Below, piece by piece: positions 35,746 to 47,160 of a stretch of DNA of 64,000 bases (position 1 is its first letter; every line of letters begins with the position of its first letter). This DNA is from Smallanthus sonchifolius. Its lineage: Eukaryota; Streptophyta; Magnoliopsida; Asterales; Asteraceae. The stretch is from contig JAKNSE010000037.1 of NCBI GenBank assembly GCA_023525975.1, positions 2,214,501 through 2,278,500 on the forward strand, in the 5' to 3' direction. Position numbers and translations under genes: made by a program. The notes under the pieces were generated by a model. The model saw only the letters and a list, made by a program, of their open reading frames with translations, had not been told where the DNA came from and did not search any database.

Positions 35746-37085
35746 GGCTTCCCATTCATGACAGCTTCGATTTTACCTGGGTCTACTTGTATTCGTTGCT
35801 TGTTTACCATGTGCCCAAGAAATTTTACTTCTTGTTTCCAAAATTCACATTTTGAAAACTTAGCGTAGAATCTTTCTTTTCTCACGGTTTCCATAATGAT
35901 TATAAGATGTTCAGCATGTTCTTCCTGGCTTCGGGAATAGATAAAAATATAATTGATGAAGACGATGACAAACTTATCAAGGAATGGTTTACCAACTCTG
36001 TTTATTAGGTCCATAAATGCTACAGGGGCATTCGTTAGACCAAATGACATGACTAGGAATTCATAGTGACCATATCGGGTCCTGAAAGCAGTCGTAGGTA
36101 CGTCTTCCTCTTGTACCTTTAACTGATGATATCTTGATCTAAGATCGATCTTTGCAAAGTACTTGGCTCCTTGTAGTTGATCAAACAGGTCATCTATTCT
36201 AGGCAATAGATATCGGTTCTTTATAGTCAGTTTGTTCAATTCCCGATAGTCAATACACATCCTCATGCTTCCATCTTTCTTCTTTATGAATAGTACTGGT
36301 GCTCCCCAAGGCGAAGTACTCGGACGAATGAATCCTTTGTCTAGGAGTTCTTGAATCTGTTTCATGAGTTCCTTTAATTCGAAAGGAGCTAGACGATAAG
36401 GGGTTTTTGCAACAGGCTTAGCTCCAGGAATGAGTTCGATTCGAAATTCGATCTGACGATCGGGTGGAAGACCGGGTAATTCTTCTAGAAAGACATCCGG
36501 GTGATCACAGACTACGGGAATATCCGTAATCTGTCCTTCAAGTTTAACGTATAAGGAATGGAGTAAGAATATATCGTCTCCCTTAATCAATTCTTTCTTA
36601 GCCTTTGCTATTGAAATAATTTCAATATTACTAGACTTGCTATCTCCTTGAATTGTTAAACTAGTTTCATCTAGTTTCTTAGTCTTGACCGTTCTCTGGT
36701 CACAATCAATATGGGCCTTGTATTGGTTTAACCAATCCATCCCTAGGATAACCTGATATTCGTTTAAGTTCATCGGCATTAGTGTAACTAATACCTTATC
36801 ATCACCAAAATTGATGACACAATCAGGATATGATTCAGTTATCCTAATCTGTTCGCCACTAGCCGTTTCAATGACATAGGCATTAATAAGTGGAATTCGT
36901 TTTACGCCTAAATATGGGGTGAATACATATGAAACGAAACTTCTATTCGCCTCTGTATCAAATAAAATCTTGGCGTAAATATTATTAACTAAGAAAGTAC
37001 CTGCCACCTCCTTAGCTTTACCTTTTGATTCATCTCCACTTCCTAAGACGAATACTCGCCCAGTCCCTTTATTTTGACCACTCAC
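35746..37085 (-). pseudogene. Tekay protease and reverse transcriptase, catalytic sites lost
   Basis: The protease active site reads ILFDTEANRSF where DTGA is expected. RT blocks are clear: LPPDRQIEFRIELIPGA, KKDGSMRMCIDYRELNK, FAKIDLRSRYHQLKV and TAFRTRYGHYEFLVM. The YVDD/FVDD box reads VFINYIFIYS, so both catalytic aspartates of the box are gone. The protein cannot be an active polymerase. The frame differs from gag's C-terminal block and from RNaseH, showing two frameshifts. Confidence 0.93.
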
Positions 37086-37089
37086 TCAG

Positions 37090-38229
37090 GGCTTAGGTGG
37101 TTTAGGACATGAAGTCCTATAGTGCCCAATCTCTCCATAGTTAAAACATTTAACGTTTGGGCACTAGATTGCTAAGTGACCAAACTTTTGGCAAGTCTGG
37201 CACTTAATCCCCTGATTAGTTTTATCAGGGTTGGAATTAAATCCTCCTCTCCTTGGGAACTTACTATTACTGGTTTGAATTTATAAATAACCTCTTCAGT
37301 TTCCTTTTGTGATCAATCTTTGGTGGCTCTTGAGCTGTCACTTCATCAAACATCACCGCACTCTTTTCCACAGCTAAATATATTGTCTCGGGTGCGATGG
37401 ATTTCACTAAGGTACGAACCTTAGGAGGTAAACCTTGAATATAACATTTGACTCTTCTTGACTCAGGAGTAACTAAATGTGGTACCAACTTGGCCATTTC
37501 ATTAAATTTGGTCGTGTACTCCTGATGAGTCATGCTTCCAGCTTCGAACATCAGAATGTCAGCTTCAATCTTGTCCACGACATTTTGTGGACAGTACCTC
37601 TTAATAATCAAAGACTTGAGATCCTCCCAAGTCATCATGTCAGTTACTACTTCTCCCTTTGTCTGTTTGACTTATTCCCACCAGTCAAGAGCTTCCTCTT
37701 CGAACAAATGTGCGGCAAACTTTACCGCTTGGTCCGCCCTGCACTCACTCATTTTTATGACAGCTTCCATGGACGTGATCCACTGCAAGGCTGCAATGGC
37801 ATCCTTCTTTCCATTAAATGGCTTGGGATGGCAGTCACTGAAATTCTTAAAGTTGCATCCATGGCCATGAATTCCTGTGCTCTGGTTAGTCCTACCAACT
37901 GTTTCATGGGTTCGAGTTGTGCCTATGTTGTTTCTTAGTGAAGTGGTATGAAGGATATCTTCTGTTCGAGGAACAACACTACTCGTTCCTTCATTTCGGT
38001 TTCCCAAACTGATATGATTCTCTCTTCTTCTAAGAGCATCATCAAGGATTCCAGGTAAAGTTGTTTGAAGTACTCAGGTGACCTCAGATGCCACCGTTTC
38101 CTAGAACTGAGCTTCAGTCATAGTGACTTCTTCCATAGGCTGTTCGGGTTCAGAATTCGTATTCACATTCTCTTCTGGATTAGTGTTTGTGTTTGTCGTG
38201 TCGCGAGTACGGGACCTAGTATTGGGCAT
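37090..38229 (-). pseudogene. Tekay gag
   Basis: The start ATG is at 38229 (MPNTRSRTRDTTN). Several stops follow (e.g. after MTEAQF). The capsid region has SMEAVIKMSECRADQAVKFA and EDLKSLIIKRYCPQNVVDKI. Two zinc knuckles lie near 37205-37105 (CQTCQKFGHLAI-stop-C and CFNYGEIGHYRTSC, the latter lacking its second Cys). Gag forms the particle and binds RNA through the knuckles. Joined by frameshift to the protease. Confidence 0.88.
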
Positions 38230-38508
38230 CCTACCCCTACCTCTTCCTTATCCTCTACCACGTCCTGCTATTTGTACCTACACACGGAGGTATGACATCA
38301 GAATTCGTATAACCGGTAATAATCCAGAAATTCAGAAATTAACAACACTTGGCCAAAATGCCTTTAATTATCTGATTTCTAGGTATTTCCCGTTATAGGT
38401 CATACTGAATGTATACACCTACTTATCCTGAGGCATTCCAGACTAATATCAGAGTCTTAGTTTAAGTCTAGACACTATTCCTGTAGTATCTAAATCCCTT
38501 AAACTGAG

Positions 38509-38520
38509 GCTCTGATACCA
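38509..38520 (-). other. Tekay primer binding site
   Basis: Minus strand TGGTATCAGAGC, complementary to the 3' end of plant initiator tRNA-Met, three bases from the 5' LTR. Confidence 0.95.
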
Positions 38521-38523
38521 ACT

Positions 38524-39935
38524 TGTCACGCCCGTAACACAGGACAATTATCTAACCCGAGTAGTACCTCCAACAGATATGTTCCCCGGTAAGATCGACG
38601 GGTCTAGGAGAGATTTATACACCACTCTATTCTAGACAGAACATTTCATTTGTCAGATAACTACATACTGGTCAGAAGGTTGCCTTCTAGTTACTATGAC
38701 GTTGATATCAAAAACACACAGCGGAAGACTAAATCATAATTCTATTAATATCAAAACATTGTTTACATCATGTTTAACAAAAGTTGCATCATCCGTTCCT
38801 AACAAGGAACAAGTCATTCGGGGCTTATAGTTCCTGGCATGCCCATCAACTAGATCGTTCATCATTTCATTCTAGTCCTGGAATGCCATGTCTAATGACT
38901 ACCTGTGATACGGTCAAAAACATTTGAAAAACATGGGTCAGCATAAAGCTGGTGAATTCATAAACTAAAATAGTTTATTAAAATGACCCGCCAAAGTATC
39001 TTGAACACATTCATGGGATTCAACACCCAATGGGCTTCAACACCCAATTTCATAGATAACTATGAATAATCATTCAGTCTATATATAACCAAAGACTGTT
39101 CCACGGGTCCTGTCCAACATGCCATTCCACGGGCAAGTGAAATACAATAAGCGCTTAGAATACGTTATATATAAACAATCGGTACAATCGTTTCAAGATA
39201 CTCAAAATGTTTTCATAAATCAATAATGCCAGACTAGGTCATGATTGGGTTCATGCATCACATTTTAAGAACTCACCTCGGCAGTATTTCGGCTTAATAA
39301 TCAATAATGTGGTAAACACCTCGGGCAGAGTTCCTAGATAAGTAAGTACATTACTTAATTATAAAAATCTAGCTTAATGATTCATAATCAAAGCTTAATG
39401 GAAGGCTGAAATCTTACCTCAACACTATCTACGACAATTTGGAGTCGAAATGTTGGAAACCGGAATATCGTACGCGAACCGGGGCTCGGGATCGGAACAA
39501 CAAAGAGTGTGTGTGTATGTATTTGAGTGTGTTTAGTGTGTGTAGAAGGCTGAGATCGATCATCTATTTATAGGGTGAAAGTGGGACCCGTAGCGGACCG
39601 CTACCCTTGGTGGTGGCGGTCCGCCACCCCTTGTGGCGGTGTAACTGGATTGGGGCACACTTAGCGGACCGTTACGGTCTGGCTTAGCGGTCTGCCACCC
39701 CTTCCACGCGTCAGATCCCAATCGGTGAGTCACAGGGACACGTGTCAACTCCCGAGGATTTCCTTAGTCCGCACGTAGCGGACCGCTAAGGTCTTGGGTA
39801 GCGGTCCGCTACCCCTTGATTTTTAGAATTTTCATTTTAAGTCCCTGGAATTTGATTATTCACATATCCAATCCTCAACTTTAAAAATTGGCAATTTTGG
39901 TCCTTTCATTTTCTAAGAAATTTCGGGGTGTTACA
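38524..39935 (-). repeat. Tekay 5' LTR (1412 bp)
   Basis: TGTCACGCCCG…GGGTGTTACA, uninterrupted. Contains the tagcggwccgcta palindromes (39590-39604, 39798-39812 and degenerate copies between). Confidence 0.95.
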
Positions 39936-39940
39936 TTTTT

Positions 39941-41778
39941 CGCCCCGAAAAAGAATAATGCAATGGAATCATAATCAGAACTTGCAATTTGTACATTCAT
40001 TCATACACAATTTTAATATACTTACACGTTAACTGTAACAATCAATATTTCTATCCGATTAAACCCAACCACCGACTCTCAAGCCCCCAATTATGTGATC
40101 TATTATCTTATGATTACCAAGCAGTCAGTCTATTTGTGGGTCTCACACTCAGAAAGCTACGATTCAGCCTAATCCCATCTCAAGGTCATGTTTAGGCCCG
40201 GGTTAAACCGTATAGATTTCCCACCACTATAAACACAAATTTATATATTTTAAAAATCAGATGAATTATGGATCGATGGATGAATGCGTTAGCTTTTATT
40301 AATACTTTTATGAATAAACTTAACCTAGTGGTGTTTCAATCAAGCTGGAACTCGACATATGACACGTAGGCTGTAGTATTTAAGCAATGAAGTTCATAAG
40401 ATTCGGAATAGGGGTGTATCCTTCAAGTCGCTATCCCGAAGGGTAACACATAAACCTAACTCATATGTCTATTATTGATCACTTAAGTCCCGCCCATGGG
40501 TGTATCAACCAAGTTACTATCCTGGAGGGTAACACGTAGGTTGAACTCAACCTCTCAATTTTAATTAATTAAGCTCATTCAATTGATGGATTATTGATTG
40601 CGGGCGCCACCAACTTTCGGATTTATTCTCATAAAAAGAAAGCGGTGTGCCAAATAATTTTAAAAACTTATAAATTCTTTTTTATAGTGGTACCTATCAC
40701 CCTATATTGACAGTTTCGACCTTACCGACACCCCTAAGATGAGAACCCACAAGACGTCCTGAATTAATCTATTCAATTAAATTAGAAACACTATCATGAT
40801 ATTTAAGCTCTTAAGTCGGTTGGGCCTACCAAAACGTTACAAATTAAACATGTTTGATTATCATTATTATTCAATTAATTTCCACATGCAAAGTTCCGAT
40901 TGTACTGTCATCTTCCATTTAGTTGCAAAATTCTAATCCAGGAACATTTTTTAATTTCTTTTAAAAATTTTATGATTTTTCATTTTTATGACTCAAATTA
41001 CAGACCTGGACTAAGGTCTCCCCTCCCCACACTTAAACTCGACATTGTCCTCAGTGTAGGAAGAGTAACTCGAAAATGAAAGAAAATTACAAAAAATAAA
41101 ACAACTTAGCTGGATGGAAGATCGTATAGCATTTCATTCGCGATCGTGCTCCACATATGCTAGTGGGTTGGCTTTGTACAAGAACATCAAGCTCGAACTA
41201 TCGTCACCCGAATGGAGATTGAGTACGGGTGGATTAATCCAAACCTGACAAAATTGAACTCGAAACAAACCCAAAAGCATCAAACTGACTCAATGTAAAG
41301 ACTCGATAAAAATATAAAAGACCCTACGGACTAGATACGACTAAAAAATACACAATAAAAAATAAAAATCAAATCCTAACTCACTGTCGTAGGAAGCACG
41401 ATTGCATTTAGCATATGCAACAAGCCTTTTAAACCCCTAGGTAGCCCGAGTGGACGAGTTGAGTCTCGTGAGGGTTTCTATTGAACACACCCGCAAAGTT
41501 CATTTAACTAGACATGAATTAAAACATACTAACCTTAGGCTGCCTCTTAAGAATGCTAAGTTTAACTTCTTCAGCCAGACGCGGTGTACCTTACTTATGT
41601 CATGGTGGACGGGTGGGATGCTTGCAGTCCTCTTTCCCCACACTTAGGTTCCTTTCATCATCAAATTTACTCCAAAAGAAAATAACTCCCTCTCTGCATC
41701 TTGAACTAGCGGTTTCTTTCCTTTCCGCTTTCTATTTCTGACCCTCTTCTTCCCAGTGTTCAGAGTTTCACCATCCTT
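39941..41778 (-). other. Athila B 3' untranslated region
   Basis: No coding motif. On the minus strand it carries GTTAAACTTAGCATTCTTAA then GAGGCAGCC (around 41560), a purine tract AAGTGTGGGGAGGGGAG preceded by ACACTG-AGGA-CAATGT (41057-41020), and about 1.07 kb homologous to element C at 58582-59085. Confidence 0.7.
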
Positions 41779-42953
41779 CTACTCAGCTAACCTGTCACCT
41801 ACAAAACAAGCATTCTCGACTGTGCGATTCACCTTTTCAGGTGACCCACCATTGTTAGCTTTCGGGGTTGGCAAGTTTGAAAATATATGAAGACTCATCT
41901 TCTGAGCCCCAAACCTCATCCTTACCGTTCCCTCAGCACAGTTAATATTTGGCTGAGCAGTGGCCAAGAACGGTCTACCCAAAATAATAGTTGGTTCTGT
42001 GTTCTTGACACAATCCAACACCAAGAAATCCACCGGGTAGTAAAACTCTCCTACTTTCACAATCACATCCTTTACAATCCCCCGAGGATGTGTGGGAGTC
42101 TGATCAGCCAACACCACTATGGTGTTAACTCTCTGTAATGGACCAAAATCATGCTGATCGTACAGACTCCCAGGTATTATGCTCATAGATGCTCCAAGAT
42201 CCAGCAACACTCTATCCAGTTTAAGTTCACCTGTTTGTATTGAAATAATATGTGCCCCTGGATCTTGGAGTTTCGGGGGAAAGGTACCCGCAAACATGGC
42301 ATTCACACTAACACTCAGCTTTACCTGTTCAGGACATTTGTGCCGTCGTTTTCGGGTACTCAAACCTTTCAAGAACTCAACACTATCAGGATCTTGTTTA
42401 AGTGTATTTAAAAATAGTGAATTGATTTTACGCTTTTCAAACTTTTCCCATCGTTCATCCTTTGTTGGATCTTTTTCTTTTAAAACCGGTTTGATTAAAG
42501 TTTTAGGAAATTTTCACCGGTTTATTCACATTTTCAGTTTTTAAGTTATTATGTGAAATAAGATCTTGATTAGGGTCAGACCTAGATGCACTGTGCTCCA
42601 CCACTTCCTCTACAACCAGTGGTGGAGTCTGTTCAAAAGTAGGAAATTCAAATGCGGACTGAAGACTTACAGTGTTTAGGTGTGCACTGTTTGTGGTTTG
42701 GGAGCTTGAGGACTGATGTGCACTGCAAGGCTTACCTACTTCTTTGATGATGCTTGCAACAATATCAGTTAAGTGGGTAACTTGATCTATCAAGGCTTGA
42801 TGAGATTTTTCCTAGCTCTCCTGTTGCTGCACCACTGCTTGTACCACCTTGGCCATTTCCTTCATATCTGACCGGATCACATCCAGTTCAGATTGATAAT
42901 TGTCTTGTTCAGGTGGCCTGCTCGAGTGGTAGTCCTGATTGTAATCTTCCTGA
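41779..42953 (-). pseudogene. Athila B gag (partial)-protease remnant
   Basis: Protease with LLDLGASMSIIPGSLYDQ and IILGRPFLATAQPN (41779-42372), continuous upstream with a FEKRKIN-type segment. After a frameshift near 42500 comes the gag linker (42503-42793). Coding similarity stops at 42953, where it joins LTR interior, so the PBS and gag N-terminus were deleted. Downstream the basic tail and then untranslated sequence follow at the same relative place as in element A. No RT or integrase. Confidence 0.82.
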
Positions 42954-42954
42954 T

Positions 42955-43779
42955 AGGTTTAGGTAAAATTCAGTTATTCAATGGACACCACATAGACATA
43001 GTGTTGGAAAATTAGTTGAAACTGTAATTGAAGACAGATTCTTTGTGAGAAAACCTATACCACTAGTTTCGTCACAAACCAGTATAATTCAATCACCCAA
43101 TTTATGAATACCAAGTTACCCACTTTAGTCACCCAAGCCTGCTACTAGGTTTTGTCATAAACCGAACACAGTTGTAAAGCAAGCAAACTCAAAGCATAAT
43201 CATAAACTGTTTAAATCAACTAATACATCAATCTCTCAAGTTATTGTTAGAAACTAACAAGATCCAAACATGAATAAACTGAATCAAATACAAAAACCTA
43301 TACGAACCATCCGTCGAGAGGAAGCCACACGCAGCTTAGCCACGCATGTTTGTCAGACACACGAGCATAGCTTGCTCCAAATTCGTCTGATTGAAAGTTA
43401 TTTTTGAAACCCTAAAAATCATCCTTTAAATATGGCCATAAATCTAAAAATCCTGACTTTGCAGCGTCCCGGGCGTATCATACGCCGGTACCAGCATATC
43501 AACCGCTGCCCAAATACCAAATACGCTGCTTTTCCTCTACCTACGCTGCCCAATACGCCGAATCAAATACGCTGCTCCTTGAAATTGACTTTTTGACATT
43601 TACGCCCCTTGTACTTTCGTGCCTTCTCAGTTATGCTTCATTATCCGCTCAATTAGCACTCTAAACCTGTAATACACACAAATAAAAATACCAATGTAAA
43701 CCCGACTCAAAGTACAAGATTAAACAGATAAAACTATACAAAACCGACTCTTAAACACGGGATATTTGACCCTACATCA
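42955..43779 (-). repeat. Athila B 5' LTR remnant
   Basis: Matches 28317-29182 of the 3' LTR. The 3' end of this LTR is missing because of the deletion that removed the PBS. Confidence 0.85.
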
Positions 43780-43784
43780 ACTCT

Positions 43785-44575
43785 CTCTTACGAATCTTGT
43801 AATGAAATCTTCCACTAACTCACCATCACCCCTTTTAATGTTGTGCAACTCTGTTGGATCCTTTATAGATCTTCTTTGTTGGCTGAAGTTCTTTAAGAAT
43901 CTATCTTCCAGTTGCTAGAAGCTCCCTATATCTCCGATTGGGAGTCTGTCGAACCATACCCTCGCTGTTCCCGTCAGCGTCTGCATGAACATGTGATACC
44001 ACACCGGGATAGACCATTATTCCACCTCAGCCGCACCTATGAAAATTGCGAGATGGTCATCTGGATCACCTAAACCATCGTATTTCCCCACGTTTGATGG
44101 CATTTTTAGTTTTAGGGGAAAAGTAAACTCTGCAATTTTGTTGATGAACTTGGATCTTGACCGCGCCGTGGACGGTCTATATGGTTTGCTGTAGTCATCT
44201 TCAAAATCCGGCTTCCTCTTGATTGTCTCTTGACGAACACCCTCAGTGTTTTTTTGGCTTATCTTTCACTTCTCCGCTCTTCTTTGGTGAGTCGTCATCC
44301 TCTTCGTCTCCGAACTCTAGACGGGTTCGGATTTCTTTCAATTGGCGCTCTTTTTCCTCCTCCTGCAACAGAGCGAGGATCTGTTGACGGTTCTGCCGTA
44401 AGAACTCTGTTGTGACGACTACTTTGTCACTGCTTTGTTTTTCAGAATCGTTAAGACGACTATTCTGGTTCTTGCTTCCCTCCCCCCGGAAACATTGCTA
44501 CCGTCTGGGTTCATGATATCAGAACTTCTAGTTTCAATGTGAGGAGTTTCCTCGCCTTCGCCCATCGTTCTTTTG
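43785..44575 (-). pseudogene. Tat gag N-terminal part
   Basis: The minus frame encodes the retrotransposon gag domain: KYDGLGDPDDHLAIFIGAAE, then HMFMQTLTGTARVWFDRLP and RSIKDPTELHNIKRGDGEL, ending at VRES where element B enters. Stops occur (after AAEVE; after DIGSF), plus frameshifts toward the N-terminus. A likely start is MGEGEETPHIETRSS near 44567. Continues at 28126. Confidence 0.82.
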
Positions 44576-44585
44576 CTTTTTTTTA

Positions 44586-44603
44586 GAGCACGGGATGGCG
44601 CCA
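44586..44603 (-). other. Tat primer binding site
   Basis: Minus strand TGGCGCCATCCCGTGCTC, two bases from the 5' LTR. TGGCGCCATC is typical of Tat/Ogre-type primer sites; the tRNA is not certain. Confidence 0.65.
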
Positions 44604-44605
44604 AA

Positions 44606-45864
44606 TGTTGCTACAAAACTTATCACGTAGAGGCTCAAGCTTCAGAGCAGTGCTGGTTGGACAAGTTAAGCTGAAACTTCTGGACTTGGGCTTGGAAGAA
44701 CGGACCGGATCTCCTAGTCTTGAGGAGATGATCTGTAAAACCAGTAACACCGTGAGCCTCACCACGAGCAAAAGGGATTTCTCCTCGTGACAACCCTCCG
44801 GCGTGAGAATAAGTATTTGTTTGATGAAATGTAAAAGGAGAGGAAGGAGAGAATAGTACGGAGAAGTAAGTTCGAGTATTAACAATATGGGAGTGAAAAG
44901 TGAGTCTCATCTTGGGAACTGATGAGACTATTTATAGGGTCCTCCTGGTTGGTATGTCTAGACCAAGGGCCTATTTAAGGTTACCTGTAGTCAAACTTCC
45001 CTTCCTGTCTATGCTTATCAGACCGTTATTCCCCTTTTGGTGTTGAGAGGGTTAAGGGTTTACGTAATGTACTCTTGTCTCCATAGTTGACATGTGCCCC
45101 CTATGTACAGGTTCCGTACTTGGTACCTTTTGTCTCTTTAGATGACCTGCCCTTTTGTATGCTGACTACCTATCTGACTCCTTCCTCTTGCGGGTTCAGG
45201 TTTCCCTTTTATCCTTTGTCTTTATAGTTGACTCATATATACTCGAACCAGATGTCAGTCGGGTACATGAGTGCGAACCTTTGGCTTTTACTCTTGTTTT
45301 GTCACTAGTTATTTATCATTATTTCCTAGTATCTACATGGAATTAATTCCTTCATAACTCCTCAAATTTTCCTAAGTGTTTAACACGAATAGGTGATTGC
45401 GCTTGACGACGAAAGAACAAACACGAATAAATGATTGCACAAGTCCCTGGACCGGAATGCCCTCTCATCCATGACACCCCTTGAGCCGCGGCAGACCCTT
45501 AGCTGCGGCTGGGGTTCTGCCGCCTTCACACGTTTCATTGTTCATTCCTTTTGGCTTGGTAATCTATCTTTGGAACATCTTGCGGCTCGAGCTTTCACCA
45601 TGTTTGGACTTGGGTTCCGGCTTGCCTTGTGTCGCGGCTGGCCTTGTGCCGCAGCTAGCCTTGTGTCGTGGCTTGTCCGAGAAAGCCTTTCCGCCGGGAC
45701 TTAGGTTCTATTTTTTTTTATTGTTTTAGAGTTTGATTCTCTAACCCCTTCATGTTGCTAATTCTGGTTCTTGCTTGTGCCGCGGCTTGTCCGAGACAGC
45801 TTTTCCGTCGGGACACGCACTGTGTTGCGGCTCGCATTGTTCCTTTATGGGTTAATCCCCTTCA
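44606..45864 (-). repeat. Tat 5' LTR (1259 bp)
   Basis: Uninterrupted partner of 20252-23145, ending at the GTTAA duplication. Carries gccgcggc-type sites at about 45484-45785. Confidence 0.92.
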
Positions 45865-45884
45865 GTTAATGTAGAAGATATCTC

Positions 45885-46065
45885 TGAGGTGGATCCAAAG
45901 TTGTTTGAGAAATTCGCGCTCGTGCCCAAGATGTACAAGACAAGAAGAAAGGTGTTCAAATAGAGGAAGAAGATTGGAAAAAACTTCATCTTCACATTGC
46001 TTCATACAACAATTTCCCAACGTCCGCTTCTCTGGCTTCTTCGGCTGCTTGTCTGGCTTGCCTAG
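45885..46065 (+). pseudogene. Mevalonate diphosphate decarboxylase exon relic
   Basis: The frame from about 45912 reads IRARAQDVQDKKKGVQ, then DWKKLHLHIASYNNFPT and LASSAACLACL, followed by a GT donor at 46066. This corresponds to the exon of plant MVD (mevalonate pathway) with the conserved LHIASxNNFPT and PTAAGLASSAAG segments. Here two glycines of the latter are replaced (Ser and Cys), and the segment just upstream contains a stop. No other MVD exon was found nearby. It lies just beyond the Tat element, originally close to the kinase fragment. Confidence 0.75.
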
Positions 46066-47160
46066 GTACTAATTGCATACTTGCAGCAACATTAAATGAT
46101 TATGATTTATCTCCTATGTTAGTTAACAGTGTTAGTTTTTTTACCAAATAATTGCAAATAAACAATTATCACCATAAACCTGCCAACCAATGGACCAGGC
46201 AAAAACACATTATTGAATGCAGAAGATAGTATGAACTCCATAACATAGTATGAACTCCATTATTTGAAAAGACTATAATTTCCATTTTCTTAGTATGAAC
46301 TCCATAATATATTATTGAATACAGACGATAAATGATGTACTTTTTTCGCGTAATATCATTGGGACCATCAAAATATTTGGACAACTGATCATCAAACTGT
46401 AGGTCTTTTTACGTAATGAATCAATGTAAAACTTCTAGTTCTTTAGCAAATTCATGTTTACCAAGTTAATTCCTTGTCTTTAATCTGTAGCTCTTCAAGA
46501 GGGCCTTCAAATCATTTGTGTACGGCCTTGGTTGATCTAAGACCATCACTCGGACTCCAGGTTACATTTCTCAAACCATCAAGTACATATCTTGAAAAAA
46601 ATCCAGTTTTTATGTTTAATGGTTTGGACAAAGTTTGTTACATCAAATTAAAAAATATATAAAAGACAATTAAAAAAAACAAAGTAGTAGTTCATTAGAC
46701 TTTTGGTGAATATCTTTAATATTTTTATGATTGAACTCTAAGATAATTTGTAATTTTATGAGGATATAAAAGAATTGATGAAGAAAAATGCAGAGTCAGG
46801 GTCCGAGTGGGGAAATAAAGTTGGTATTATGTTACTACTAGTTTACTACCATTGAAATGGGTCTGATCCACTTGACTATTTGAAAAGAGTCAAAATGATG
46901 TTTGATAGGAAAAAGCTATTTATGGAGGCTGTTCTATCACACCAGATTGAATACTTTGTTATGAAGTTTTTTGACTTTCTTACGAAGTTTTTTGGACCAA
47001 AGGCAAATTACCTTTTATTCATAAATTTTTAACTAGTTAACGTATTAAATAGGATTAAAAAATTATGTTATTTTAATAAAAATATGCTGTATTTTCAGTT
47101 TTCTATCTTCCGGGGAGCAGGGACCTAACTCTTACTTCATTGTATTTTGTCCTCAGAAAG
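46066..47160. other. Flanking DNA, no identifiable gene
   Basis: Contains 'agtatgaactccataa' repeated three times (46228-46315) and a possible exon bounded by AG and GT near 46491-46560 that I cannot identify. Confidence 0.4.

Larger units (their letters stand above)
29205..39935 (-). mobile_element. Tekay-type chromovirus (Ty3/gypsy), complete but decayed
   Basis: LTRs TGTCACGC…TTACA lie at 29205-33664 (split) and 38524-39935, with TTTTT duplications (29200-29204, 39936-39940). On the minus strand: 5' LTR, PBS matching initiator tRNA-Met, gag, protease, RT, RNaseH, integrase, chromodomain, polypurine tract, 3' LTR. The element has stops, at least two frameshifts and lost catalytic residues. 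Confidence 0.95.
28127..43779 (-). mobile_element. Athila-like element B, inserted in Tat gag
   Basis: The LTR at 28127-29182 and an LTR remnant at 42955-43779 are flanked by gctct (28122-28126) and actct (43780-43784). On the minus strand: 5' LTR remnant, deletion of PBS and gag start, gag linker and protease (42953-41779), 3' untranslated region (41778-39941, then 29204-29183), 3' LTR. A Tekay element splits the untranslated region. No RT or integrase is present. Confidence 0.85.
20252..45864 (-). mobile_element. Tat-type Ty3/gypsy element with nested insertions
   Basis: LTRs starting TGTTGCTACAAAAC lie at 20252-23145 and 44606-45864. Target duplication GTTAA occurs at 20247-20251 and 45865-45869. 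On the minus strand: 5' LTR, PBS (44603-44586), gag-protease (about 44575-43785, then 28126-26863), a 62-bp tandem array, polypurine tract (23160-23146), 3' LTR. RT, RNaseH and IN are absent. Without the insertions the element is about 7.3 kb. It is inserted between the kinase fragment and a mevalonate decarboxylase exon relic. Confidence 0.88.

Noticed and set aside
37477..38398. Plus-strand ORFs opposite the Tekay gag
   Set aside because: Shadows of the minus-strand gag, which has clear capsid and zinc-knuckle motifs.
29205..39935. Intact, potentially active Tekay element
   Set aside because: Stops, frameshifts, a mutated protease site and a lost RT active site.
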